From NCBI GenBank assembly GCA_947644595.1, contig CANSAE010000002.1:248001-312000 (forward strand): 64,000 bases of DNA, in the 5' to 3' direction. The first letter of the stretch is position 1. Each line of letters begins with the position of its first letter. The notes beneath the pieces are model-generated. The model was given only the letters and a program-made list of their open reading frames with translations, did no database searches and was not told the origin of the DNA. The translations under genes and the position numbers were made by a program. Source of the stretch: an uncultured Clostridia bacterium. Its GTDB lineage: Bacteria > Bacillota > Clostridia > Oscillospirales > Oscillospiraceae. Positions 16,631 to 25,261 of the stretch are shown here, one piece after another.

Positions 16631-17908
16631 TTGGAACAGGAACGATATTCTTTATATGTATCTGTGCTGGGGAAATTCTCCATCCGCCTGGGCGGAATGG
16701 AGACTGCGGATGTTTCCAACGGAGAATTGTCCGGAACTACGCCGCTGCGGCAACATAGCTTTCTCCAATACCTCTGTGTGTTTCACGACCGGGAAGTCAG
16801 TCAGGAGGAGCTCATTGATGCCGTCTGCGATGGGGATACCGGGACCGGGGACCCGGTAAACACGCTGAAAACCACCCTTTACCGTACCCGGCAGCTTCTG
16901 GAAACCTTGGGATTTCCGGATGGGAAACGTCTGCTGCGCTACCGCCGGGGCTACTATTCCTGGGCACCGGAACTGGATATCACATTGGATGCGGAAGTAT
17001 TTGACGGACTTTACGATGAATTTTATGCCGCGGCGACCCCGGCGGAGGGGCTGGATGCCGGCCTGCGGGCGCTGAGGCTTTATCAGGGTGAATTCCTGTC
17101 CAACTCGGTCAACAGCCTGTGGACGGTGTCCCTGCGTACTTATTACCACGGAAAATACATGAAACTGGCCCGGGACACAGCGGAGATCCTCTATCAGCAG
17201 GGCCGGCTTGAAGAGGGTATTGAGCTGTGCCGCGCCACCACTACGGCGGACCCGTTTGATGAGGAAAACCAACTTTTAATGATGAAACTCCTCCAAGCTG
17301 CCGGCTTGACCCAAGCTGCCATCCAGCACTACGAAAAAATTCGGAGCCTGTTCATGGATCAGTTGGGCGTGACCCTTTCGGAGGAACTCTCCAACTTTTA
17401 CCGAAAGCTGACCCGGAGCGATGAGCCCCGGGAGCTGGACCTGGGGAACATCCGGGACCAGCTTCTGGAAAATGACCCGGTAGACGGTGCATATTTCTGT
17501 GAGTATTCCGTGTTTCAAAATATGTACCGCTTCATTGCCCGGTCCACGGTCCGAACCGGACAAGCCATCCAACTGGCCATGACGGTGCTGTATGACCGAA
17601 ACGGGGAACCTCTGCCCGCAAAACGCTGTACAGAGCCTATGGATGTACTGCACGACGCCATCCACCGTGCCCTGCGTACCGGTGATATTTTTACCCGGTA
17701 CAGCCGGGACCAATATCTGGTGATGCTTCCGTCCTCCAGCTATGAAAATGCCGCCATGGCGCTGGAACGTGTGCTGGCGGCCTATGAGCGGACCCTGAGC
17801 GGGATGACCACCCAGGTGCAGTACAGCATTTTGCCGGTCCTTCCGCCCAAAGCAGCGGAGGCGGATTCCGGCGGCTTTGTGCTGAACCGAACGCCTGCGC
17901 AGGTATAA
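16631..17908 (+). CDS. BTAD/SARP-like regulator with degenerate GGDEF-like C-terminus
   Basis: A 425-residue regulator. Residues about 6-110 form an OmpR/SARP-type winged helix (VSVLGKFSIRLGG, then PVNTLKTTLYRTRQLLE). Residues 115-265 form a bacterial transcriptional activator (BTAD) helical repeat domain (LYQGEFLSN, TAEILYQQGRLEEGIELC, LLQAAGLTQAAIQHYE). The last 120 residues resemble a nucleotidyl cyclase fold in which the GGDEF loop is replaced by YSRDQYLVML, so it is unlikely to make cyclic di-GMP. The start is TTG at 16631, ten bases after AGGAGGG. It lies directly upstream of the pilus operon, whose promoter region has 11-bp-spaced direct repeats, the spacing used by SARP activators. 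It is therefore the likely activator of the pilus locus. Confidence 0.8.
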   Translation: MEQERYSLYVSVLGKFSIRLGGMETADVSNGELSGTTPLRQHSFLQYLCVFHDREVSQEELIDAVCDGDTGTGDPVNTLKTTLYRTRQLLETLGFPDGKRLLRYRRGYYSWAPELDITLDAEVFDGLYDEFYAAATPAEGLDAGLRALRLYQGEFLSNSVNSLWTVSLRTYYHGKYMKLARDTAEILYQQGRLEEGIELCRATTTADPFDEENQLLMMKLLQAAGLTQAAIQHYEKIRSLFMDQLGVTLSEELSNFYRKLTRSDEPRELDLGNIRDQLLENDPVDGAYFCEYSVFQNMYRFIARSTVRTGQAIQLAMTVLYDRNGEPLPAKRCTEPMDVLHDAIHRALRTGDIFTRYSRDQYLVMLPSSSYENAAMALERVLAAYERTLSGMTTQVQYSILPVLPPKAAEADSGGFVLNRTPAQV

Positions 17909-17926
17909 ATTTTTGGTAAGTTTTTC

Positions 17927-17963
17927 AAACTGTTACGAAACTGTGACTTTTGGGGTGTACAAT
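17927..17963 (+). promoter_or_regulatory. Pilus-operon promoter with 11-bp-spaced direct repeats
   Basis: AAACTGTTACG (17927-17937) is followed at once by AAACTGTGACT (17938-17948), a direct repeat with an 11-bp period. A TACAAT -10 box lies at 17958-17963, with no good -35 box. Direct heptamers one helical turn apart next to the -10 box are the classic layout of SARP-activated promoters, and a BTAD regulator is encoded immediately upstream. Confidence 0.6.
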
Positions 17964-18026
17964 GAACGCAACAAAACGGATATTCCCGGCAGACCATCCC
18001 GGGATGACAGAAAGGAAGGATCATCC

Positions 18027-18470
18027 ATGAGCATACAGGTAGGCTTTGTTCCCAGAGGGAGAAATGCCCTGACCATCCGGGTGACTTCCTATGATGATCA
18101 CTGCTTGAAGGGCATCCTCAGCGGGGCCCAGCTGGAAGGCGACAAACCGTTCACCGGCGTCATTGACCTGCTGCTGCAAATTGAGGACCTGATGGACCGC
18201 ACCAATACCCCGCAGCGAAATGAGGAGCCCCGCCGGTTTCCGACGGTCAGTCCCTTGTCCTCCGCCTCGGAGGCTTACCGCCAGGCAGGCGGAGAAAAGG
18301 CCAAGGCCATCGCGGTGTTTCAGCTGAACGTAATGTTTCGGCAGAACGCTACCTGGCAGGGGAGCCTGTTCTGGGTGGACGAAGGACAGGAAGCCCACTT
18401 CCGCAGTGTGCTGGAGTTGCTCCATCTGCTCAACAGCGTCCTGACCGCCGTAAAGGATGGGGAAGGATGA
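18027..18470 (+). CDS. Hypothetical protein, first gene of the pilus operon
   Basis: A 147-residue soluble protein I do not recognise. It has no signal peptide or membrane segment. The N-terminal 60 residues look beta-rich (VGFVPRGRNALTIRVTSYDD), followed by a polar linker (about 65-90) and a helical C-terminus (FRSVLELLHLLNSVLTAVKD). The ATG at 18027 has AAGGAAGGA upstream. Its position between the BTAD regulator and the signal peptidase suggests a cytoplasmic accessory or regulatory role in pilus production; this is inference. Confidence 0.65.
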   Translation: MSIQVGFVPRGRNALTIRVTSYDDHCLKGILSGAQLEGDKPFTGVIDLLLQIEDLMDRTNTPQRNEEPRRFPTVSPLSSASEAYRQAGGEKAKAIAVFQLNVMFRQNATWQGSLFWVDEGQEAHFRSVLELLHLLNSVLTAVKDGEG

Positions 18471-18476
18471 TTCGCG

Positions 18477-18833
18477 ATGACGGATAAGGAACTGAGCCGG
18501 CTGAAGCGGGTAGACCTTCTGGAACTGCTCATTGCCCAGGGCAAGGAAAACGACCGGCTCATAGCAGAGCTGGCCGAGGCCCGGGCAGAACTTGAGCAGC
18601 GGCGCATTATCCTGGAAAACGCCGGTTCCATTGCCGGCGCGGCACTGAAACTCAACGGTGTGTTTCGGGCCGCTCAGGCCGCCGCGGACCAGTATCTGGA
18701 AAGCATCCGGCTCATGGAAGAGGAAACTGCTGCCCGCTGTAAAGCCATGGAGGAAGAAACGGAAGCGAAATGCCGTGGGCTCCTGGCCGCGGCGCAGGAG
18801 GATGAACGGGCATATGAACAGGAAACCGAATAA
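18477..18833 (+). CDS. Small coiled-coil protein of the pilus operon
   Basis: A 118-residue, highly charged, almost wholly helical protein without a signal peptide. Heptad pattern is strongest at residues 20-50 (LIAELAEARAELEQRR) and 75-118, where Glu/Ala-rich MEEETAARCKAMEEE is a short internal repeat. A less charged stretch near residue 50 (NAGSIAGAALKLNGVF) breaks the coil. It starts six bases after the previous gene and overlaps the signal peptidase start by 20 bases, which suggests translational coupling. No family assigned. Confidence 0.6.
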   Translation: MTDKELSRLKRVDLLELLIAQGKENDRLIAELAEARAELEQRRIILENAGSIAGAALKLNGVFRAAQAAADQYLESIRLMEEETAARCKAMEEETEAKCRGLLAAAQEDERAYEQETE

Positions 18834-19407
18834 AGTCCCCCTGGAAGCGCCCAGCGTGGAGCAGCTGGAAAAGCATCTCCGGCAGGAACGGTACAAGATC
18901 CGGTACCAATATGCCCTGCGCACCACGGTATATACCCTGCTTGCGGTAGCGGCCATCGCCATTCTGGTAGCGACGCTGTGGATGCCGGTGCTGCAAATCT
19001 ACGGCAGCTCCATGACTCCCACCTTGTCAGAAGGGCAGATGGTGGTCTCGGTAAAAAGCAAGAATTTCCAACAGGGCGACATTATCGCTTTCTATTATAA
19101 TAATAAGATCCTGGTCAAGCGGGTGATCGCCGGACCGGGAAGCTGGGTGGATATCGATGAAGATGGTACCGTCTATGTGGATCAGAAAGCATTGGATGAG
19201 CCATATCTCGTGGAACCGGCCTACGGCCAGTGCGATATCAAACTGCCGTATCAGGTGCCGGACAATCAGTATTTTGTCCTGGGCGATCATCGGGCTACCT
19301 CCGTGGATTCCCGCAGTACAACAGTAGGCTGCGTGTCCACAGAAAATGTAGTGGGCAGACTCCTTCTCAGAATCTGGCCCCTCAACCAAATTCAAACACT
19401 GCGCTGA
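18814..19407 (+). CDS. Signal peptidase I of the pilus locus
   Basis: A 197-residue type I signal peptidase with one N-terminal membrane anchor (about 38-58). The catalytic serine is Ser66 in GSSMTPTL and the general-base lysine is Lys102 in LVKRVIAGPG, with the family box GDHRATSVDSR near residue 155. The ATG at 18814 gives the usual short cytoplasmic N-terminus; an in-frame ATG at 18802 is the alternative, and AGGAGG at 18796 could serve either. Pilus loci often carry a dedicated signal peptidase that processes pilins or helps their assembly, which its position between the regulator block and the adhesin supports. Confidence 0.9.
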   Translation: MNRKPNKVPLEAPSVEQLEKHLRQERYKIRYQYALRTTVYTLLAVAAIAILVATLWMPVLQIYGSSMTPTLSEGQMVVSVKSKNFQQGDIIAFYYNNKILVKRVIAGPGSWVDIDEDGTVYVDQKALDEPYLVEPAYGQCDIKLPYQVPDNQYFVLGDHRATSVDSRSTTVGCVSTENVVGRLLLRIWPLNQIQTLR

Positions 19408-19440
19408 ATCAAACCATTCTGAAGGAAAGGGGATGAGACC

Positions 19441-22400
19441 ATGAATCATAACATTACCGGCAAGCTGCTACGCCTGCTGTCCAGACGGGAACTGAAAAGC
19501 AATCTGGCCAGACTGGCCCGTGTGCTGAGCTGTATCGCGGTGTTCTGCATCACGTATATTCTGGTCGCTCCCGTCCTGACGGAAGAATGGCCCGCAGTGT
19601 GCGGCATGGAAGAGCATGTCCATGATGAAAGCTGCTATGAAGAGCAGCTCGTGGAGCCGGAGCCGGAGTCGGTATGCACCGAGTCCGAGGGCCACGTCCA
19701 TACCACCGAGTGTTATGCGATGACCCAGGGTGACCTGATGTGCGGCGAAACAGGGACGGAAGAAGCGCCCCACGAACATACTGAGAATTGCTACGCTTGG
19801 AGCTACGAGTTGATCTGCACGGAACCGGAAGGCCACGTCCACACGGAGGCCTGCCGGGCCCCGGCAGGAGAACCCGCTGTTCAGCGGGTTCTTATCTGCA
19901 CTTTGCTTGAGCATACCCATGAGGATGCCTGCTATCATGTCCCGGAGGAGAACCCCGCGCCGGAATATTTCTGCGGCTTCCTCACGGAGCATGAACATAC
20001 AGAAGAATGCTGGTTCGAGTCCGGCGAACTGAAATGCACCGTGGCCGAGCACCTGCATACGGATGCCTGTCTGGCGGAGGCTGACGAGGCGGCCGATGGG
20101 GAAACAGCCGTTACTGTGCCGGTAGACGGTCAGTTTACTTACGAAAATGAAATGGTGTCCATCACCGTCACTGTCACGGGCGATGCAGTCATGCAGCAGC
20201 CTGAGGCTCTGGAAACAGAGGAAGAAACCGCTCCGGCGGAGCCCCCGGTTTTGGAGCTGGTGGTCACGGAAGAAGAGGACATATCCGCATATACCGAATA
20301 CGAAGAGATTGCCGAAGAGAAAGGCGACGTGATGCTGCTCCAGGTCCTGAATTACGGCCTGACCCTGAACGGTGCGGAGCTGGACCTGAGCGATTGTGAA
20401 GTGACGGTGGAAGCCGTTCCCACGCAGCAGCTTCAGGAGATGATGGACGCCCCGCAGGACGTGGGACTGATGACGGTGGAGGAAACCGACGAGGTGGATG
20501 GGACCACGGAAGCTGATATGGAATACCGCTTCAACGCCTACACCGACCGCCGCGGTACCGTAGCCTACTCCGTTACCCAGGGCGCGAACGTGACTTTCTA
20601 TGTGCAGTACTATGCCTGGATGAATCGCCTGGTGACTGAAAACGGTACTGGCACCGCGCTGGATATCATTGATACCGACAACGGCGGTCAAGGTACCGGC
20701 GGCAAGCTGCCTACAAACCCAGAAACACTTCCACAAAAAGTGGGAGATCCTGTGACTTATGATACTCCCAGCCGAAATGTTTATATCAACGCTGAAGGGC
20801 ATCTGGAAACACAGAGGATTCTTACCGAGATTTACAAGCGCGGTGAGGCGGGTGCTTATGAACCCGACAAGCACTTGAGCAAGTTTGAATATTTCGATGC
20901 GCCGGGCCTTCAGTATTTCAACATGGTCAGCAATGTGCAGGACATTCAGTACAAAGTGAATGAGATATGGATTCAGAAGGGTAACCAAGGCGATCCCACC
21001 AGTGTCAATAGAGACGATTGGACTGTGGTTCCCTATGCGGAAGGCAGGACTCGGTTCACCAACCGGGCCGAAACGGCGGCAGCCAATCCGGATTACATTC
21101 TGATTGAATCAAACGATGTGATCCGCTTGATTTACGAACCCCAGGGGAAAAATGAGATTTTTCCAGCGGACTTCTACGACTATGATATCAGTGATGGAAA
21201 ACACGCTGTGAATGCGATAAGCATGAAAGTCAGCGATAGTACGAATAACTACGGAATCAACAGCGGAGCGGACCAGGGAAAGCGGTTTGGTTTTGGCAAT
21301 AAGAATGCAGGAACAACAACCGATTTGAAAGAGGCAAAACTAAACGACAAGTATTTTATCAACACAAGAAGCGCTATCGGAGCCTGGAATACGGGCTATA
21401 CAAATTACAGTTTTGGTGGTTGTACATTTGGACTTGTCACTGGAATGAACAGTGCTGGTAATGATGTGGTTTTCAATCAGAACATTGTCGGCCCGAATCT
21501 CTTTGGCGTAAATCCGGATACGACTACGGGGAAAACGCACATCACAGAGATTGATGAAGTACAGTTCAATCGAGTGGGTGATACCTATACCCTGACTGCG
21601 GTTCCCGGCACAATGGCGCAGAACTTGGATTACTTCCAAATTGACAGCGGTATTTGGAACAACTCTTTCTGGCCCATGGATTCGGCGAACACTTGGGGAG
21701 CGGAAGGGCACGATATCAAGTTTGGTGATGGCACACAGACGTTCAATAATACTACGTCAAAACTGCCTGCCAGTGACGATGGAAAACTCCATAACGCCTA
21801 TTTCGGCATGAATTTTGCAGTAGAGTTTGAACTGACTAAAAACTATATCGGTCCTTTGGAGTATTACTTCTTTGGTGATGACGATATGTGGGTTTTCCTC
21901 AGCGAGGTAGTAGATGATGGGACAGAGAATGGAACGATTACTAATTCTCGACAGGTCATTGACATCGGCGGTGTCCATCCCTCTGTTGGCCAGTATGTAA
22001 ACCTCTGGGACTACGTCAACACTGATTCTTGGAGCGACAATGAGCGCAAGACCTACCGACTGACCTTCTTTTACACCGAACGCGGTGCCTCCGGCTCCAC
22101 CTGCTGGATGCAATTCACCCTCCCCACCGTGGTGGGTGTGGACTTGGAGACCCAGATTCAGGACCTCATTAAGGAAGATACCGGTACTATCCGCATTGAA
22201 AAGCAGATGGGTGGTATTGAGAGCAATGAACCTTTTGTATTCGAATTGGGGTTAGCTGGCGCTGACAACTATAAGATTGAGTACTTGTATCGGAACGCTG
22301 ACGGTACGATTACCAGCGGCGGAGAACAGGATCCGGATGCGGCCATCGGCAACAATGGCGTATTTACACTCCAGCCTGGTGAAATCATGGTCATCCACGG

Positions 22401-22719
22401 CCTGCCGAAGGATACGCAGTACACAATCACCGAGCGTAGAGAATCCAAAGAAGGCTATCACACGGAAATCCACACCGTAGTCGGCGACAGTGAAACCGAA
22501 AAGGTCGAGAAATTCGGTGGCGATGTATCAGCCATAACAACAGGAACTGTAACCCCCGGCGAATTAACCTCCGTGACCTTCATCAATATTGCCACCTACG
22601 AACTGCCCGCCACGGGCGGAACGGGAACGGTGCTGTGGTACTGCGCGGGCCTGAGCCTGCTGGCAGCGGCGCTGTATCTGCTTGGCAGAAGCCGGAAAAG
22701 GGGGAATGTCTGTGACTAA
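19441..22719 (+). CDS. LPATG-anchored adhesin with seven Cys-His-His-Cys knuckles
   Basis: A 1,092-residue surface protein. Residues 28-48 form a signal/anchor helix (VLSCIAVFCITYILVAPVL). Residues 54-210 hold seven repeats of the form C-x(4-9)-H-x-H-x3-C, such as CGMEEHVHDESC and CTVAEHLHTDAC. An acidic stretch follows (about 225-300). The 780-880 region matches a fibro-slime-type domain (YFFGDDDMWVFL, DIGGVHPS), and about 905-1045 is a B-type immunoglobulin-like domain (IRIEKQMGG, YTITERRE). It ends with LPATG at 1055-1059, a hydrophobic helix and a basic tail, so a sortase should anchor it to the wall or the pilus. As the largest subunit it is probably the tip adhesin. The paired Cys/His ligands suggest metal binding. 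Confidence 0.85.
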   Translation: MNHNITGKLLRLLSRRELKSNLARLARVLSCIAVFCITYILVAPVLTEEWPAVCGMEEHVHDESCYEEQLVEPEPESVCTESEGHVHTTECYAMTQGDLMCGETGTEEAPHEHTENCYAWSYELICTEPEGHVHTEACRAPAGEPAVQRVLICTLLEHTHEDACYHVPEENPAPEYFCGFLTEHEHTEECWFESGELKCTVAEHLHTDACLAEADEAADGETAVTVPVDGQFTYENEMVSITVTVTGDAVMQQPEALETEEETAPAEPPVLELVVTEEEDISAYTEYEEIAEEKGDVMLLQVLNYGLTLNGAELDLSDCEVTVEAVPTQQLQEMMDAPQDVGLMTVEETDEVDGTTEADMEYRFNAYTDRRGTVAYSVTQGANVTFYVQYYAWMNRLVTENGTGTALDIIDTDNGGQGTGGKLPTNPETLPQKVGDPVTYDTPSRNVYINAEGHLETQRILTEIYKRGEAGAYEPDKHLSKFEYFDAPGLQYFNMVSNVQDIQYKVNEIWIQKGNQGDPTSVNRDDWTVVPYAEGRTRFTNRAETAAANPDYILIESNDVIRLIYEPQGKNEIFPADFYDYDISDGKHAVNAISMKVSDSTNNYGINSGADQGKRFGFGNKNAGTTTDLKEAKLNDKYFINTRSAIGAWNTGYTNYSFGGCTFGLVTGMNSAGNDVVFNQNIVGPNLFGVNPDTTTGKTHITEIDEVQFNRVGDTYTLTAVPGTMAQNLDYFQIDSGIWNNSFWPMDSANTWGAEGHDIKFGDGTQTFNNTTSKLPASDDGKLHNAYFGMNFAVEFELTKNYIGPLEYYFFGDDDMWVFLSEVVDDGTENGTITNSRQVIDIGGVHPSVGQYVNLWDYVNTDSWSDNERKTYRLTFFYTERGASGSTCWMQFTLPTVVGVDLETQIQDLIKEDTGTIRIEKQMGGIESNEPFVFELGLAGADNYKIEYLYRNADGTITSGGEQDPDAAIGNNGVFTLQPGEIMVIHGLPKDTQYTITERRESKEGYHTEIHTVVGDSETEKVEKFGGDVSAITTGTVTPGELTSVTFINIATYELPATGGTGTVLWYCAGLSLLAAALYLLGRSRKRGNVCD

Positions 22720-22783
22720 CGCATTCCCCGCAGCGGCCTGAACCTGAAATCAAAAAGAAATAATACATAAAGGGAGAAACAAT

Positions 22784-24307
22784 ATGAAAACAATGAAAAA
22801 AATTGCAAGCCTGACGTTGGTGCTGCTCCTGGTCTTGAGCCTGGCAGTTCCCGCCCTTGCGGCAGGCGAGACTGGAAGCATTACCATTGAAGGCAAAGCC
22901 GGCTACGAGTATACTGTTTACAAACTCTTTGACCTGGAAAGCTACGGCAGTGCGGACAAAGTCGAGAATGCTCCCCACTCCTACACGATTGCTACTAACA
23001 GCCCTTGGTATACTTTCGTAACTACGGGCGCTGGTAAAGACTATGTTACCGTCACTGATGGTAACGCGGATAATCGCTCCGCTGGCTATGTGGAGTGGAA
23101 AGAAGGCGCTGACCCCGCAAAATTTGCGGAATTGGCTCTGGATTATGCGAAAGAGAATAAAATTGAAGGCGTGAGCCAGACTGCCGAAGGCGAGAAAAAT
23201 GCTGATGCTACAGTTACCATTACAGGTCTTACACTTGGCTACTACCTTGTCGACTCCAGTATGGGCGCTCTGTGTGCGCTGAATACTACCAATCCCAATA
23301 CCACCATCACGGAAAAGAATAATGTGCCCACCATTGAAAAGGAAGCCAAAGAGACGCCCAGCATTGGCGGAACGGTGCCTTACGAGGTCATCATCCATGC
23401 CCAGCCCGGTGCTGAAAGCTATGTGCTCCACGACCACATGACTGATAGCCTTGATTTCAACAATGACGTGAAAGCCTATGTCCGTACGGTTGCAGAGGGT
23501 GGTGTGACTACTGATACTGAGATTGCAAGCACGAATTACACCATCAAAACGGAAAACCTGACTGACGACTGCACCTTTGAAGTTGAGTTCAAACAGGACT
23601 ACCTGGATACCATCACGACTGCCACTAACATCGTTTTGAAGTATTCTGCCACTATCAATGAGGAAGCGATTGTGATTCTCCCTAACAACGATGCGACGCT
23701 GAGCTACGGCGAAGGCAATGAAACGAACAGAACGGAAAAACCCGAAGCGCCTACGCCTGTTTACAGCTTCGATTTGGTCAAGACCACCAGCAAGAACGTC
23801 CTGCTGGCCGGCGCAGTGTTCCAGTTGAAAGACAGTAAAGACGAAGTGATTTCTCTGGTGCTTGTCGAGAATGATGTGGACGAAAATAACCAGCCGATTC
23901 CCGCTTACTACCGTCCTGCGGTTGCTGGAGAGACCGGCGTGACCAGCGTGACCACCAAGGCCGACAGTGTACTTACCTTCAAGGGCTTCGGCGAGGGCAC
24001 TTATAAACTCCATGAAGTAACTGCTCCAGAAGGTTATAATTCCTTGAAAGAGGATGTGACAATTGTAATTAGCCAGGATAACTTGGCAGAAGTGAACCAT
24101 GTTGAAGAAAGCGGCGAAGGTGATAATGCCGTTCCTGCGCATTACGAGTACATCTCCGGCGGCGTGCAGGTCATCAACTACACCGGCGCGGAACTGCCCA
24201 GCACCGGCGGTATCGGCACCACGCTGTTCTACATCGTCGGCGGCCTGCTGATCGTGGGTGCGGCGGTCCTGCTCATCACCAAAAAGCGCGTGAACGGCGA
24301 GCAGTGA
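22784..24307 (+). CDS. Major (backbone) pilin, SpaA-type isopeptide protein
   Basis: A 507-residue pilin with a signal peptide (cleaved after ALA near residue 27) and LPSTG at 471-475 plus a membrane helix and basic tail. The middle has a fimbrial D2-like domain (TPSIGGTVPYEVIIHAQPG). The 330-460 region is a SpaA-type Cna-B domain ending with the E-box YKLHEVTAPEGYN, whose glutamate assists intramolecular Lys-Asn isopeptide bonds. The lysine used for polymerisation is not certain; one in TIEKEAKE near residue 190 is a candidate. Gene order (adhesin, backbone, class C sortase, minor pilin) matches Gram-positive pilus islands. The ribosome binding site is AAAGGGAG. Confidence 0.9.
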   Translation: MKTMKKIASLTLVLLLVLSLAVPALAAGETGSITIEGKAGYEYTVYKLFDLESYGSADKVENAPHSYTIATNSPWYTFVTTGAGKDYVTVTDGNADNRSAGYVEWKEGADPAKFAELALDYAKENKIEGVSQTAEGEKNADATVTITGLTLGYYLVDSSMGALCALNTTNPNTTITEKNNVPTIEKEAKETPSIGGTVPYEVIIHAQPGAESYVLHDHMTDSLDFNNDVKAYVRTVAEGGVTTDTEIASTNYTIKTENLTDDCTFEVEFKQDYLDTITTATNIVLKYSATINEEAIVILPNNDATLSYGEGNETNRTEKPEAPTPVYSFDLVKTTSKNVLLAGAVFQLKDSKDEVISLVLVENDVDENNQPIPAYYRPAVAGETGVTSVTTKADSVLTFKGFGEGTYKLHEVTAPEGYNSLKEDVTIVISQDNLAEVNHVEESGEGDNAVPAHYEYISGGVQVINYTGAELPSTGGIGTTLFYIVGGLLIVGAAVLLITKKRVNGEQ

Positions 24308-24382
24308 TTCCCATTTATACATCCCATCCGGGGGCGGCATAAAGCTGTCCCCGGATTGCCCCCAAGAAATGGCGGTGATCGT

Positions 24383-25261
24383 TTGAAAAAGAAAAAAATG
24401 ACCACCGTTCCACTGGTCATCATCCTGATTTTAGGCGTGCTGATCGTTTTGTATCCCACCGTCAGCAACTACTACAATTCGTTCCACTCCTCCCGTGCCA
24501 TTGCCAGCTATGCCGAAAGCGTAGCGGAGATGGATAATGACGCCTACGAAGCCCTTTGGAACGAGGCAGTGGAATATAACCGTTCCCTTGTGGGGAGGGA
24601 TAATCCGTTTTATATGAATGAGCAGGAGATGGAGACCTATCGTTCTGTGCTGGACATATCCGGCACCGGCGTCATGGGCTATATCGACATCCCCAAGATC
24701 GACTGCGAACTGCCCATTTATCATACCACGGAGGAATCTGTTCTGCAGATCGCCGTGGGGCACCTGGAAGGTACCTCCCTCCCGGTTGGGGGAGAATCCA
24801 GCCACTGTGTCCTGTCGGGGCACCGAGGCCTGCCCAGCGCCAAGCTGTTCACCCATCTGGACCGTTTGGAAGAGGGAGATATCTTCCTGATGCAGATATT
24901 GGACGAGACCTTGACCTACGAGGTGGACCAGATTCGCATTGTCCTACCCAGCGAGGTGGATGATCTCTACATCGTGGAGGGACAGGACCTGTGTACCCTG
25001 GTTACCTGCACCCCATACGGCATCAATTCCCACCGGCTGTTGGTCCGGGGGCACCGTATTGCGAACCCTCTGGCTCTGACCATCCGCGTTACAGCGGATG
25101 CCATCCGGCTGGACCCGTTGCTGGTCGCGCCGGCAGCGGCGGTCCCCATTTTGCTGGTGCTGCTTTTGTGGCTGTTCACCGGCGGAAGCACGGCCCCGCG
25201 GAGAGCGCGTAAAGTATCGGGTAGTTCATCCCGTGCAAAGAAAGGCGGAAATAGCCTATGA
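24383..25261 (+). CDS. Class C (pilus-polymerising) sortase
   Basis: A 292-residue transpeptidase with an N-terminal membrane helix (about 8-27) and a C-terminal helix followed by a basic tail, the class C layout. The active site has His in SGHRGLPSAKLF, Cys in TLVTCTPYG and Arg in SHRLLVRGHR. A class C lid is represented by RDNPFY near residue 72. It should cut the LPXTG motifs of the pilins in this locus and join them through a pilin lysine. The TTG at 24383 was taken as start because of GGCGGTGAT upstream; ATG at 24398 is the alternative. It overlaps the minor pilin gene by four bases. Confidence 0.9.
   Translation: MKKKKMTTVPLVIILILGVLIVLYPTVSNYYNSFHSSRAIASYAESVAEMDNDAYEALWNEAVEYNRSLVGRDNPFYMNEQEMETYRSVLDISGTGVMGYIDIPKIDCELPIYHTTEESVLQIAVGHLEGTSLPVGGESSHCVLSGHRGLPSAKLFTHLDRLEEGDIFLMQILDETLTYEVDQIRIVLPSEVDDLYIVEGQDLCTLVTCTPYGINSHRLLVRGHRIANPLALTIRVTADAIRLDPLLVAPAAAVPILLVLLLWLFTGGSTAPRRARKVSGSSSRAKKGGNSL

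Noticed and set aside
19600..20072. Cys/His repeats as a DNA-binding zinc-finger protein
   Set aside because: The protein has a signal anchor and LPATG sorting signal, so the repeats are extracellular, and the C-x(4-9)-H-x-H-x3-C spacing is not that of C2H2 fingers.
22583..24340. 585-codon open frame antisense to the backbone pilin
   Set aside because: The plus strand has signal peptide, isopeptide E-box and LPSTG in order; the antisense frame has no ribosome binding site or family motif.
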